NCBI GenBank assembly: GCA_028873595.1
Contig: JAPPOV010000034.1
Span: forward strand, 1 to 33,109
Direction of reading: 5' to 3'
Origin: Gemmatimonadota bacterium
GTDB lineage: Bacteria > Gemmatimonadota > Gemmatimonadetes > Longimicrobiales > Gaopeijiaceae
Length of the DNA: 33,109 nt
Part shown: piece by piece, positions 1 to 8,607 of the stretch
How positions within the stretch are numbered: position 1 is the stretch's first letter
How the letters are laid out: the number at the start of each line of letters is the position of its first letter
Notes under the pieces: model-generated
Database searches by the model: none
What the model saw: only the letters and a program-made list of their open reading frames with translations
Told to the model about the DNA's origin: nothing
Position numbers and translations under genes: made by a program

Positions 1-1026
1 CTTCACTGCGTCGAGCACCTGTTGGTTTGCCAGCCCATCGGCGAACGTCGCGCCGTGCTGGAGCTCACGTCCCTCGTGGATCGCGCTGCAAAGCTCCCGC
101 ATGAGCGCGACGACGGAGACGTTCCAGATCCCTTTGTTCACGCCCGGCAGCTCGGCATTCGGATCGGTGACGGTGATCTCCTCGAAGTCGCTCCCCACTC
201 GCGCGAGAAAGAGGCGTTCGTCGTTGTTGTGAAGTGTGACTGTCCCCTCGGAGCCGAAGATCCGGGTGGCGTTACCCATGTTGTGTGCGGCGACGCCCGA
301 CATGAAGACCTGTGCGACCGCGCCGGACGCCATCTCCGCAGTGAAGTACGCCACGTCATCTGCGGTCGCAGTCCACGGCTCCTCACTATCTCGACCGATG
401 CGGTTCGGTACCATCGTAGGCGCGGCCCCCGTAACCCACGCGACCTCGCCGAGCCACCAGCGAAGGAGATCCACCTGATGACTCCCGTTGGCTCCGAGAC
501 GACCCCCACCCTTCTCGGCGAGACTCCACCAGTCATTCTTCGGTCGACTCGCCGGGCTGGCCCATGTCGAGCCTACGTTGGTGATATCGACATGCCGGAT
601 CTCACCGAGAGAACCGTCCGCAATCAACTCGGCAATCCGCATGCGGTTCGGGTTGAAGCGCAGCTCGTGATCGATCATGTGGATCCGACCAGCCGCCTCA
701 GCCGCTTCCAGCATCCGCGCGGCCTCACCCGCATCCATCGCCGTGGGTTTGTCGCAAAGGACGTGTGCACCGGATGCGATGGCCGCCAGTGTCTGTGGTG
801 CATGGAGAAAGGTCGGAGTCGCAATGCAGACCAGATCCAGATCGTGCGCGTCGAGCATCGCCTCCCAGTCGTCGTATGCGTGCGGGACGTCGAACTCCGA
901 TGCGGCACCCTGAGCGCTTACCATCCGTGCCGAGGCGATTGCAACGACCTCAGCTCCCGGCACGTGGCGAAGCGCCGGAAGGAAGGCCGCCTTCGCAAAG
1001 CTCGCTCCAATGATTCCGACCTTCAT
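1..1026 (-). CDS. Gfo/Idh/MocA family oxidoreductase (3' end cut by window edge)
   Basis: This frame is open from an ATG at 1026 down to base 1, so at least 342 codons are present and the C-terminus is outside the window. The N-terminus reads MKVGIIGASFAKAAFLPAL, a Rossmann NAD(P)-binding start. It is followed by a CDKPTA motif near residue 97, the DKP variant of the family's EKP signature, and by HELRFNPNR and HQVDLLRWW motifs of the C-terminal substrate domain. Family members oxidise or reduce sugars, inositols and related polyols. It is the last visible gene of the leftward operon, 53 bp after the DppC-type permease stop. It is a different branch from the oxidoreductase at 4583-5617. The substrate cannot be read from the sequence. 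Confidence 0.88.
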   Translation of the reverse strand, partial: MKVGIIGASFAKAAFLPALRHVPGAEVVAIASARMVSAQGAASEFDVPHAYDDWEAMLDAHDLDLVCIATPTFLHAPQTLAAIASGAHVLCDKPTAMDAGEAARMLEAAEAAGRIHMIDHELRFNPNRMRIAELIADGSLGEIRHVDITNVGSTWASPASRPKNDWWSLAEKGGGRLGANGSHQVDLLRWWLGEVAWVTGAAPTMVPNRIGRDSEEPWTATADDVAYFTAEMASGAVAQVFMSGVAAHNMGNATRIFGSEGTVTLHNNDERLFLARVGSDFEEITVTDPNAELPGVNKGIWNVSVVALMRELCSAIHEGRELQHGATFADGLANQQVLDAVK

Positions 1027-1079
1027 GCATTCTCCAGCAGGTGAGTGTAGATGGGGGTAGCCCGGCGTCGGGCGTGACG

Positions 1080-2003
1080 TCAGGTACGCTCGCGGAGCCT
1101 CGGGTCCAAGAAGTCGCGAAGCCAGTCGCCGAGGATGTTGAAGCTCAACACCGTCAGCATGATCGCGACCCCCGGAAAGACCGCGAGCCACCACTTATTC
1201 GCGACGAGTGTGTCGCGGCTCTCCGCCAGCATGCTGCCCCATGTGGGGACCTCGGGCGGAACGCCCAGCCCAAGGAAGGAGAGCGCGGCTTCGGAAAGAA
1301 TGACACTGGCCACATTGAACGAAGCAATCACCGTCAACGGAGCCAGGATGTTCGGAAGGATCGTCCGGAAGATGATCGAGAAGGTGCTATCGCCCATCGC
1401 CCGGGCAGCTTCCACGAACTCCTTCTCCCGAAGAGACAGTGTGTCAGCCCGCACGATACGTGCGTAGGTGACCCACTGCCCGATACCGAGCACGATGATC
1501 AGGTTCCACACGCCCGAGCCCAGCACGACGAGGAACATGATCGCGAGCAGAATGAACGGGAATGCGAGCTGGATGTCACCCAGCCGCATGATCAGGTCAT
1601 CGAGCCATCCACCGAAGTACCCCGACAGCAGGCCTGCCGTGATCCCTATCGTGCCACCAACCGTGATCGCCGCGAAACCGACTGTCAGCGACACCCGAGC
1701 ACCGTAGAGAAGCCGCGAAAAGACGTCGCGCCCGAGTGCGTCGGAGCCCAGCAGGAAGACCCCTCCGTCGGGGCCGGAGGTCATCGGGTCGGCGAGTCGG
1801 AGCACCAGGTTCTGTCGATTCGGATCGAACGGCGCCAGCCAGCCGCCGAAGACCGCAGCGATCGCCGCGAACAGGAGGAACGCCACAGCGAGCACGGGCC
1901 AGCGCGCGGCCACCATGACTCGGCTGGCGCGCTGAAGTTCGCTTCGCCACCCGCTCCCGCGCACATCTCCGTACGCCGCGACACCCACCTCGATCTCGCT
2001 CAT
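1080..2003 (-). CDS. Peptide/nickel-type ABC transporter permease, DppC/OppC family
   Basis: This 307-residue inner-membrane permease forms half of the translocation pore of a DppABCDF-type importer. After a hydrophilic N-terminus comes a first membrane helix (about residues 35-56), the family's N-terminal LLGSDALGRDVFSR stretch typical of DppC/OppC, then several further helices. The cytoplasmic EAA loop reads EFVEAARAMGDSTFSIIFRT, which contacts the ATPases. The end shows LSFNILGDWLRDFLDPRLR, also typical of the family. The ATG overlaps the TGA of the DppB-type gene by 4 bp, so translation is probably coupled. The matching ATPases lie about 18 kb away in the divergent arm (19882-21878). The family is secure but the cargo is not. 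Confidence 0.95.
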   Translation of the reverse strand: MSEIEVGVAAYGDVRGSGWRSELQRASRVMVAARWPVLAVAFLLFAAIAAVFGGWLAPFDPNRQNLVLRLADPMTSGPDGGVFLLGSDALGRDVFSRLLYGARVSLTVGFAAITVGGTIGITAGLLSGYFGGWLDDLIMRLGDIQLAFPFILLAIMFLVVLGSGVWNLIIVLGIGQWVTYARIVRADTLSLREKEFVEAARAMGDSTFSIIFRTILPNILAPLTVIASFNVASVILSEAALSFLGLGVPPEVPTWGSMLAESRDTLVANKWWLAVFPGVAIMLTVLSFNILGDWLRDFLDPRLRERT

Positions 2004-2989
2004 CCCCGACCTCCCGTCAGCTTCACCCGCGGATCGAGACGGACGTAGATCAGGTCTACCAGGAGGTTGAGCAGGATGAAGATGCTCGCCAGGAGAATCA
2101 CGCCGGCCTGTACGAGGGGAATGTCGCGCTGGTTGATCGCGGCGAAGAGGAGTCGGCCGATCCCCGGGTAGCTGAAGACCGTTTCGACCACGACGACCCC
2201 TCCGAGAAGAAAGCCGAATTCAAGTCCGACGATCGTCACCACCGGGAGCCACGCGTTGCGGAGGGCATGATGCACGAGGACGCGGAGTTCCGGAATCCCT
2301 TTCGAGCGTGCTGTGCGCACATAGTCCGGCTCCAGGACCTCGAGCAGGGACGATCTGACGAGGCGGGTGTTCCGAGCTAGAGAGTACGTCCCGACCGCGA
2401 TCCCGGGCAGAACCAGATGATAGATCGTGCGAGGGAGGTTCGAGAACGCGGTGCCGAAGTCCCCGGCGATCAGCGGTTTCAGAAAGGGTACGTTCCCCGA
2501 AATCGGAAAGAGCCGGATGTACAAGCCGAAGAACAGGATCATCATGATCCCCATCCAGAAGCTCGGGATGGACTGCCCCAGCATCGACATCGTCGTGATC
2601 GACCCGTCCCACGCGGTACCACGATTGATCGCGGCCAGCACTCCGAACGGGATCGCGAGCAGCAGGGCGAGGATCATGGAGAAGAGGGTCAACTCGATCG
2701 TCGCGGGTAACGCGTCGAGAACGATCTCCATCGCCGGCTGGCGGTACGACAGTGACTGACCGAAGTCGCCGCGCGCCAGGTCACCGACGAAGCTCAGGTA
2801 CTGCTCGTGCAACGGCCGGTCGAAGCCTAGGGCACGCCGTGTCGACTCGATCTCCTCGGCGGATGCACGCTCGCTGACGAAGAGATAGGTCGGATCACCA
2901 CCTGCCTGGAGCGCCAGGAAGCTGACGAGCGTCACGCCGATAATGACGATGATGCTCTGGAGCAGCCTCCGGACGATATACGCACCCAT
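2000..2989 (-). CDS. Peptide/nickel-type ABC transporter permease, DppB/OppB family
   Basis: This 329-residue inner-membrane permease is the partner of the DppC-type protein. It begins MGAYIVRRLLQSIIVIIGV, the usual DppB first helix, and continues with LGFDRPLHEQYLSFVGDLARGD, the family's periplasmic segment. The EAA loop is DYVRTARSKGIPELRVLVHH, and VVVETVFSYPGIGRLLFAAI follows near the C-terminus. Length and layout are normal for DppB. The start is an ATG at 2989, 23 bp after the stop of the substrate-binding lipoprotein gene. Gene order (binding protein, B, C) is the standard Dpp order without D and F, which sit in the divergent arm. Confidence 0.95.
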   Translation of the reverse strand: MGAYIVRRLLQSIIVIIGVTLVSFLALQAGGDPTYLFVSERASAEEIESTRRALGFDRPLHEQYLSFVGDLARGDFGQSLSYRQPAMEIVLDALPATIELTLFSMILALLLAIPFGVLAAINRGTAWDGSITTMSMLGQSIPSFWMGIMMILFFGLYIRLFPISGNVPFLKPLIAGDFGTAFSNLPRTIYHLVLPGIAVGTYSLARNTRLVRSSLLEVLEPDYVRTARSKGIPELRVLVHHALRNAWLPVVTIVGLEFGFLLGGVVVVETVFSYPGIGRLLFAAINQRDIPLVQAGVILLASIFILLNLLVDLIYVRLDPRVKLTGGRG

Positions 2990-3012
2990 GGTTCGCTACG
3001 CCTCGTTGACCG

Positions 3013-4569
3013 TCATCGAAGCGAAGCCTCGAAGATTTCCACGTGCTCATCGCGCCGGGCCGTCCACGAGATGCGGTCCGACACGCCGTAGAAGTCCGGC
3101 TGGAAGTACATGTGCAGCCACGGCCCGTCCTCGTAGAAGATCTCGAGCATCTCGTTGATGATGACGCGCTGCTCGTCAGGATCTTCCGTGTTCACCAGAT
3201 CCGGCCAGCGCTCGAACCAGCGCTCGTCGCTCCAGTGCGTGTAGTTCGTCCCAGAGCCGACCTGAGCAATGTCGGTCATATCGTAGATCGGGCTCCAGAG
3301 ACCGCCACCTGTGCCCAGGAAGAACAATGGGCCGGTGCTTCGCTCACGCAGGAGGGGGGTGTAGACCGACGCCCACTCCATCAGCTCCAGCTCAATATCG
3401 AGACCGACATCCTCGAGATACTGTACGACAGCGAGCACCACGTTCACGTCGTTCACATACCGGCCCTGGCCCGCCTGCATTCGAATCGAAAAGCGAGTTC
3501 CGTCATCCCCGCGCGGCCATCCGGCTTCATCCAGAAGGCGCTCGGCCGTTTCTGGGTCGTACGGGTACGGCGTCAGATTCGGGTTGGCGTTCTGCGTATT
3601 GACCAGCCCGGTCGCTCGCTCGCACTCGACGCTGAGGAGCTGACGGCAGATCGTCGGAACGTCGACCGCATACTGGAGCGCCCGACGTACATCCGGATCC
3701 TGGATCGCGTCGCCTCCGGGCATCGCCGCGTGCTCCTCCGAGAGGTTGAAGCCGACATACATGCGCCGTGTCCCCGAGACGATCTGCACTTCCGCCCGTC
3801 CGGAGCTGTTGATCGCCTCGACCTGCTCGGGAACCACATTCGTGATGATGTCAGCGTTCCCTGCGATCAGCTCCGCGGTTCGGGTCGACGCCTCCGGAAT
3901 GATACGCCACACAATCCGCTCGAAGTTGCCGGGCTCCTTGACCTTCTCGAGCACGACCTCGGACCCGCGCGTCCACGATGCCAGCCGGTACGGGCCGGAG
4001 CCGATCGGATTCGAGGCTGCCTCATCGAGGCTCATCTGCTCGTACGAGTCCTTGCAGTGGACATAGAGCTCGGTAATGAGTCCGAACGCGATCGGGTTCC
4101 GCTGCGAGATGTTGACCTGCACCCGAAGCTCATCAAGCACCTCGGCATTCTGGAAACCGATGGACGTATAGACGAAGCCCGGGGCGTTGCCTGTGAAACG
4201 ATTCGCAGGATCTGCAATCCGATTGAAGCCATACGCCACGTCCTCTGCCGTGAGCGCCTCACCGTCGTGGCACGTGAGTCCCTCGTTCAACGTGTAGACG
4301 TAGCCCGTACCGTCGTCGGTGATCTCGAGTGTATGGGCGAGTTCCGGTATGTGCTCTCCGTCCGGACCGAGCGTGAACAGAGAGCCGAAGATATGCCGGG
4401 CGATGTTTGCGTTGTCCCGACTCGAAATCATGCCGGGCTCGAACGTCGTGATATCGGCGCTCAGTCCGACGACAATCGTATCGTCGGACTGCTCGGCGCA
4501 GCCGGAGAGCAGGCTCGCTCCGAAACATCCAGCGACGATGGCCCGGGCCACAGAGTTGCGACGCGTCAT
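3013..4569 (-). CDS. Peptide-type ABC transporter substrate-binding lipoprotein (SBP family 5)
   Basis: This 518-residue extracytoplasmic solute receptor feeds the DppBC permeases. The N-terminus MTRRNSVARAIVAGCFGASL leads to a lipobox (LLSGC, Cys24), so the mature protein should be lipid-anchored. The body follows the DppA/OppA plan: LTCHDGEALTAEDVAYGFNR is the family's signature region, and ALQYAVDVPTICRQLL and PYPYDPETAERLLDEAGWPR are the usual later blocks. I chose ATG 4569 over the longer frame reaching 4641. It has a GAGGAAG ribosome site about 8 nt upstream, gives a proper signal peptide and leaves only a 13-bp gap to the upstream oxidoreductase. The SBP-5 family binds peptides but also opines, nickel, glutathione and sugars, so the ligand is open. 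Confidence 0.94.
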   Translation of the reverse strand: MTRRNSVARAIVAGCFGASLLSGCAEQSDDTIVVGLSADITTFEPGMISSRDNANIARHIFGSLFTLGPDGEHIPELAHTLEITDDGTGYVYTLNEGLTCHDGEALTAEDVAYGFNRIADPANRFTGNAPGFVYTSIGFQNAEVLDELRVQVNISQRNPIAFGLITELYVHCKDSYEQMSLDEAASNPIGSGPYRLASWTRGSEVVLEKVKEPGNFERIVWRIIPEASTRTAELIAGNADIITNVVPEQVEAINSSGRAEVQIVSGTRRMYVGFNLSEEHAAMPGGDAIQDPDVRRALQYAVDVPTICRQLLSVECERATGLVNTQNANPNLTPYPYDPETAERLLDEAGWPRGDDGTRFSIRMQAGQGRYVNDVNVVLAVVQYLEDVGLDIELELMEWASVYTPLLRERSTGPLFFLGTGGGLWSPIYDMTDIAQVGSGTNYTHWSDERWFERWPDLVNTEDPDEQRVIINEMLEIFYEDGPWLHMYFQPDFYGVSDRISWTARRDEHVEIFEASLR

Positions 4570-4582
4570 GGTCAGGTCTTCC

Positions 4583-5617
4583 TCATAGTTCGTTGAGACG
4601 CACGGTCCCTTCGCCGGACGACGCCCGAATGCAGGCCTCAACCATGCGAAGTGAGTTCAGGTGATCCGCTCCAGAGCACGGCAACGGAGTGCCGTCTCGG
4701 AAGTGACTGACAAAATCTTCCAGAAGACCGCGGGCATCGTCGACCCACGGTTCTTCTGCTCGTAGCGGGACAGTGGAGAGCGCGGCGTCGTCCCGAAAGG
4801 CATATCCGAGATTCCCGAACATCTCCCTCTGTACCGCGACGCCCCGCTGGCATTCAGTCCTCCACTCGAAGCCCATCTGCTGCCAGTTTCCCGCCCATGT
4901 GCCCTGGTACGTCACCTCGATCCCGTTCGTAAACGAGATCAACACACCGACGTTGGCATCGTCCGCATACATCGACCAGGAGGGATTGAACGTTCGGGCG
5001 GAGATGGAGACCGGCTCCGCATCATAGACGAAACGCATCAGATCGAAGTGGTGGATCGACTGCTCCCAGAGCATGGGCTGCCCCATGGTCAGTGGGTACT
5101 TGTTCAGATGCGGAAGGTGACCGTCTCGCCACCGCTCGTACGTGAACCGACCGAACTCCGGAGGTCCCAACCGGTCGTCGGAGAACAGCTCCTTCAGAGC
5201 CTCGGTCACCGCGAGATATCGGAAGTTGAGGCCTACGGCGAGCGGAACGCCCGCTTCGTCCGCCGCAGCCACATGCGCCTCCGCATCTCGAAGCGTGTCG
5301 GCGAGCGGCTTCTCGGCCAGAATGGACAACCCTGCCGAGCAGGCCGCCGCGATCTGGGAGTGGCGGCCACCCGGTGGCGTGCACAGCAGTGCGACATCGG
5401 CGTCCACCGAATCAGCAACCTCGTCGAGCGTCGCACCGACGAACGGAGTGGCAGAGTCCCCCGCCGCCTGAGAACTCTCACGTGCAGCCTCCACCAACCG
5501 TCGGTCGTCCGTGTCCACCAGTCCGACGAGCCTGCAGTCCGGGTGCTCGTGGAGTACGCGACGCCAGATGCGCGAGCGGGCGCCGAGTCCGACGAGGATG
5601 AAGCGAAGCGGCATCAT
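4583..5617 (-). CDS. Gfo/Idh/MocA family oxidoreductase
   Basis: This 344-residue protein has an N-terminal Rossmann fold (FILVGLGARSRIWRRVL), the EKP signature (LAEKPLADTL, around residue 100) that carries the conserved lysine, and a C-terminal alpha/beta substrate domain with WEQSIHHFDLMRFVYD, where the family's catalytic or substrate histidines usually lie. Members catalyse NAD(P)-dependent oxidoreduction of sugars, inositols or sugar acids. The ATG at 5617 overlaps the TGA of the epimerase gene by 4 bp. It sits between a sugar-epimerase-like gene and the transporter binding protein. That suggests it processes a polyhydroxy or hydroxy-acid part of the imported compound, but this is inference. 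Confidence 0.9.
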   Translation of the reverse strand: MMPLRFILVGLGARSRIWRRVLHEHPDCRLVGLVDTDDRRLVEAARESSQAAGDSATPFVGATLDEVADSVDADVALLCTPPGGRHSQIAAACSAGLSILAEKPLADTLRDAEAHVAAADEAGVPLAVGLNFRYLAVTEALKELFSDDRLGPPEFGRFTYERWRDGHLPHLNKYPLTMGQPMLWEQSIHHFDLMRFVYDAEPVSISARTFNPSWSMYADDANVGVLISFTNGIEVTYQGTWAGNWQQMGFEWRTECQRGVAVQREMFGNLGYAFRDDAALSTVPLRAEEPWVDDARGLLEDFVSHFRDGTPLPCSGADHLNSLRMVEACIRASSGEGTVRLNEL

Positions 5618-6525
5618 GCCACGGCCTCCACGCCGACAAGCGTGTGAATCGCAGCGGACGGATCAGTCCACTCGAGGTCTCGGAGTGCGGGCACTTCGCT
5701 AGGGATCATCGGGGGCTTCACACGCCCATGCGCCCGGCGTGTCACCACCGTCGTGCCGGGTATTTCACGCGCCACGCACTCCGCCACGTCGCTGTCCGTG
5801 AGCACGTGCGGACTTCCGAGGTGGATCGGACCCTGCGGGGAGGGGTCAGCAATCAGACGCTCCAGGGCGACCGCGAGGTCCGGTGTGAAGGTCCACTCCC
5901 GGCGCGGGTCGTCGGCTCGGACCTCCAGAGGTCGGCCGGCACGCGCATCTTCCATCCATCGGGCAACGAGGGAAACGCTCTGTCGACTCGGACGCACCGC
6001 TTCACCCGGCCCGAACAAATAGCCCAGCCGGACCACGTACGCTCGAGTCGGACGTTCATTCCCCCACACGGAAACGAGTCGCTCGCCGCGAAGCTTCGTG
6101 ACGGCGTACGGTGACGATCCCGTCGGGACATGCGCGTCCGAGAGGCCGCCCTCGGCGTCATCGGCGGCGAATACGCCGGACGAACTCACGAAGACGAACG
6201 CGCCGGGGCAACATTGCGTCGCAAGGGAGAGCGCCGTCTCGAGTGGGGCGAGATTTTTCGTCCGGTACTCCGCTCCGGAAATCCCGAGCGTAGCCGGATC
6301 GGTGGTGACCCAGGCCGCGTGCACGATCACATCCACACCGGCCGCTTCTACCCTCTCGCCTTCCGACAGGTCTGCGACGACGTGCTGGACCCTCGCGTGG
6401 CTCGGAGGCCCGTCGAATGCGAGATCGATCGCCACGACCTGCCACCCGAGCTCGGCGAACCCGAGCACCAGGGCCTGACCGACGAACCCCCCACCGCCGG
6501 TGATCATGATGCGGCGCTCGCTCAT
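5614..6525 (-). CDS. NAD-dependent epimerase/dehydratase (extended SDR family)
   Basis: This is a 303-residue extended short-chain dehydrogenase/reductase. The cofactor motif ITGGGGFVGQAL (GxxGxxG) is near residue 8. A VFVSSSGVFA strand supplies the catalytic serine, and the YAVTK motif (YxxxK) follows. RREWTFTPDLAVALERL resembles the usual domain-locating segment. Such proteins epimerise, dehydrate or reduce nucleotide sugars, sugar acids or hydroxy acids. I chose ATG 6525 rather than a longer frame to 6729, because it begins directly with the Rossmann motif and forms a 4-bp ATGA overlap with the GntR stop. The upstream extension would lie entirely inside the GntR gene. Substrate unknown. 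Confidence 0.9.
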   Translation of the reverse strand: MSERRIMITGGGGFVGQALVLGFAELGWQVVAIDLAFDGPPSHARVQHVVADLSEGERVEAAGVDVIVHAAWVTTDPATLGISGAEYRTKNLAPLETALSLATQCCPGAFVFVSSSGVFAADDAEGGLSDAHVPTGSSPYAVTKLRGERLVSVWGNERPTRAYVVRLGYLFGPGEAVRPSRQSVSLVARWMEDARAGRPLEVRADDPRREWTFTPDLAVALERLIADPSPQGPIHLGSPHVLTDSDVAECVAREIPGTTVVTRRAHGRVKPPMIPSEVPALRDLEWTDPSAAIHTLVGVEAVA

Positions 6526-7190
6526 TTCGGAGCCTCGGCGATGCTCGCCGGGTCGAAGTCCGCGAGCGCATCTGCGTGCTCGGCGACACGTCGTACCGCG
6601 GCCTCGACATCGCCGGCCTGCAGCGCTTCGACAATGGGTGGATGCGTCCCCGCAATGTCCGCAAGGTCGACATCCTCGTCGATCCGAAGCGACATGATCT
6701 GGTGGATGCGCAAATAAAGCCCGGCCCACAACTGAGCCAGGAGTTCATGATCAGACAGCCGGATGAGCGTGCCGTGGAAGGCCTCGTCGGCCGTTACGAG
6801 CGCTTCTCGATCCCCCCCCGCCGCCGCCGCTTCCATCTCTCGGCACGGCGTCCAGAGCGCATCCACCCCGGTGCCGTGCTTCGCGATCCGGCGCACGGCC
6901 ATGACCTCGAAACGCTGGCGCATCTCGCAGATCTCGACGACCTCTCGAACCGTAAGCGGCTTCACACGCTTGCCACGGTACGCGACCGTCTCGACGAGGC
7001 CGTCGTTCTCGAGATCCTGGAGCGCCTCCCGAATCGGCGCCCGACTCACGTTGAGTTGTTCGGCGAGCGCGGTCTCCGTCAGAGCCTCACCCGGTCGCAA
7101 TCGGCCCGAAACGATCGCGGAGCGAAGGCGCAACGCGACCTGCACTCGAAGCGGGGTCTGCTCGATGGGGTCGAACGCAGGGCTAGCCAT
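6522..7190 (-). CDS. GntR-family transcriptional regulator, FCD (FadR) subfamily
   Basis: This 222-residue repressor-type regulator has an N-terminal winged helix (about residues 10-75; LTETALAEQLNVSRAPIREA is the recognition region) and a C-terminal all-helical FCD ligand-binding domain. Residues that would make the FCD metal site are visible: the Asp/His of ADEAFHGTLI, the His of IAGTHPPIVEAL and the His of RRVAEHADAL. FCD proteins usually sense a carboxylate or pathway intermediate and bind TnGT-N(2-3)-ACnA palindromes. The gene lies inside the leftward operon, overlapping the AllA-type gene by 8 bp, so it is probably autoregulated. The palindrome at 11872-11881 is the best candidate operator in this locus. 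Confidence 0.93.
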   Translation of the reverse strand: MASPAFDPIEQTPLRVQVALRLRSAIVSGRLRPGEALTETALAEQLNVSRAPIREALQDLENDGLVETVAYRGKRVKPLTVREVVEICEMRQRFEVMAVRRIAKHGTGVDALWTPCREMEAAAAGGDREALVTADEAFHGTLIRLSDHELLAQLWAGLYLRIHQIMSLRIDEDVDLADIAGTHPPIVEALQAGDVEAAVRRVAEHADALADFDPASIAEAPK

Positions 7191-7683
7191 GCTTCACCTC
7201 GACCGCAGCGAGGTCGCCGGCTGGAATCTCGAGCGGCGGGATGGACGCGAAGACATCGTCGTCCCCTCCACCTCGCCACATCAAGACCGCGAAGCTCGCG
7301 TCCGAATCGAGGACGGTGATCCCGCTGTGCCATACGCCCGGTGCGTACACCACCCCTCGAGAACCCGGGACGACGAAAGCCTGCGCGCCGGTCGGATCCG
7401 GGGCCCCATCGTCATCGGACGGCATCACCATCACGAGGTACCGCAACACCTTCCCCATCGGCACAAAGACCTGTGCCGCGTGGGGGTGACACTCCACCCG
7501 ATCGATCGTGAGAGGAAGAGTCGAACACGGCACCCGGTTCACGTGACACTGCTGCGCCCGACCGGCGACCGGCTCGAGCCACTCGCTGAACACAGCCCGC
7601 TCGCCGAACTCGCCAGGTGGATCGATGAACGCGCCGAACGGAGCGAACGCGACCGGATCCGGGGGCCGGACTGTAAGGGTCAC
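7183..7683 (-). CDS. allA: Ureidoglycolate lyase (AllA-type) family protein
   Basis: This 166-residue cupin-like protein matches the E. coli AllA plan: LPLTIDRVECHPHAAQVFVP corresponds to the family's central strand block, GVVYAPGVWHSGI holds the conserved WH, and WRGGGDDDVFASIPP matches the C-terminal block. AllA cleaves ureidoglycolate to glyoxylate and urea in allantoin breakdown. A longer frame reaches 7752, but I chose GTG 7683. It gives the family's normal length of about 160 residues and a 4-bp GTGA overlap with the stop of the deacetylase gene, and the extra N-terminus looks non-conserved. Next to a PuuE-like gene, a ureide role is likely. Related substrates cannot be excluded. Confidence 0.85.
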   Translation of the reverse strand: MTLTVRPPDPVAFAPFGAFIDPPGEFGERAVFSEWLEPVAGRAQQCHVNRVPCSTLPLTIDRVECHPHAAQVFVPMGKVLRYLVMVMPSDDDGAPDPTGAQAFVVPGSRGVVYAPGVWHSGITVLDSDASFAVLMWRGGGDDDVFASIPPLEIPAGDLAAVEVKHG

Positions 7684-8594
7684 GACCCTTCGTCCGGGGG
7701 CGGAACAACCTCGCGCCAGTGCTCCGCAAGATCTCCTCGGCGACAGACCCACACGTCGTCGTGCTTCTCGATGTGATCGAGAAACGCTCTCAGGCCACGA
7801 ATCCTGCCCGGCTGACCGAGAATCCGCGCGTGCATCCCGACCGACATCATGCGCGGATGTACATCGGCCTCGGACAGCAGTTCCTCGAAGGAATCGATCA
7901 GAAATTCCCCGAACTGCCGACCGGTCACCAGCGGTCCTCCGACGAGCTTCGCGTCGTTCGCGGCAAGCGAGTACGGCACGACCAGATGTGCCTGACCCCC
8001 GACCAGAACCCAGTAGGGGAGTTCGTCGTTGTAGGCATCACTGTCGTAGGCGAAGCCTCCATGCTCGACGACCAGCCGGCGGGTTGCCACGGACGGTGCA
8101 TACCGGCAGTACCAACCCTGCGGCGCCCGACCTGCGAGCTCCGAAATCGACGCGTATGCCCGTGCAATCTCCTCCCGTTCGCTGTCCTCATCGAGCAGGT
8201 AGTGCTCGATCCAGCGGCGCCCGTGCCCGACCAGATCCCAGTCGCTCTCTCGAATCGCACGCGCGATCTCCGGATTCCGCTCGAGAGCTACAGCACATGT
8301 GAACGCCGTGAGCGGCATGCCGCGCTCCGTGAAGAGCCGATGTATACGCCAGAATCCGACCCGGCTCCCGTATTCGAACATGCTCTCGGCGCCGAGATCA
8401 CGGTCACCTCGCGGCACCCGAGGCGTAGCGACCTCGGAGAGCGCAGCGTCTGTCCGCCCGTCCCCGTCCTGCATGGAATACTCCGAGCCCTCTTCGACGT
8501 TGAGGACGAAGTTGACCGCCAGACGTGCGCCGCCAGGCCACCGGATGTCCGGCGGGCTATCGGCATAGCCGACAAAGTCTCGCACACGATCCAT
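7680..8594 (-). CDS. puuE: Polysaccharide deacetylase-fold protein, PuuE-type allantoinase-like
   Basis: This 304-residue NodB-fold hydrolase resembles the cofactor-independent allantoinase PuuE. Family blocks visible are DFVGYADSPPDIRWPGGARL, FEYGSRVGFWRIHRLF, HGRRWIEHY, GFAYDSDAYNDELPYW and VWVCRRGDLAEHW. The usual catalytic Asp of chitin deacetylases is replaced by Glu (NVEEGSE), as in PuuE, and the zinc SHTxxH motif is absent. PuuE opens the allantoin ring to allantoate. A GTG at 8606 is possible, but ATG 8594 has a GAGGTG site 9 nt upstream and aligns with the PuuE N-terminus, so I prefer it. The AllA-type gene follows with a 4-bp overlap. Whether allantoin itself is the substrate is inferred. 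Confidence 0.82.
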   Translation of the reverse strand: MDRVRDFVGYADSPPDIRWPGGARLAVNFVLNVEEGSEYSMQDGDGRTDAALSEVATPRVPRGDRDLGAESMFEYGSRVGFWRIHRLFTERGMPLTAFTCAVALERNPEIARAIRESDWDLVGHGRRWIEHYLLDEDSEREEIARAYASISELAGRAPQGWYCRYAPSVATRRLVVEHGGFAYDSDAYNDELPYWVLVGGQAHLVVPYSLAANDAKLVGGPLVTGRQFGEFLIDSFEELLSEADVHPRMMSVGMHARILGQPGRIRGLRAFLDHIEKHDDVWVCRRGDLAEHWREVVPPPDEGS

Positions 8595-8607
8595 GCCCGG
8601 CGTCACC

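Noticed and set aside
22..1044. Long plus-strand open frame of 340 codons at the left edge
   Set aside because: It is the mirror of the real Gfo/Idh/MocA gene on the minus strand, which has clear Rossmann and DKP motifs; the plus-strand protein has no recognisable feature.
3043..4596. Plus-strand open frame of 517 codons
   Set aside because: It lies antisense to the substrate-binding lipoprotein gene in codon register; its Arg/His/Val-rich sequence has no domain.
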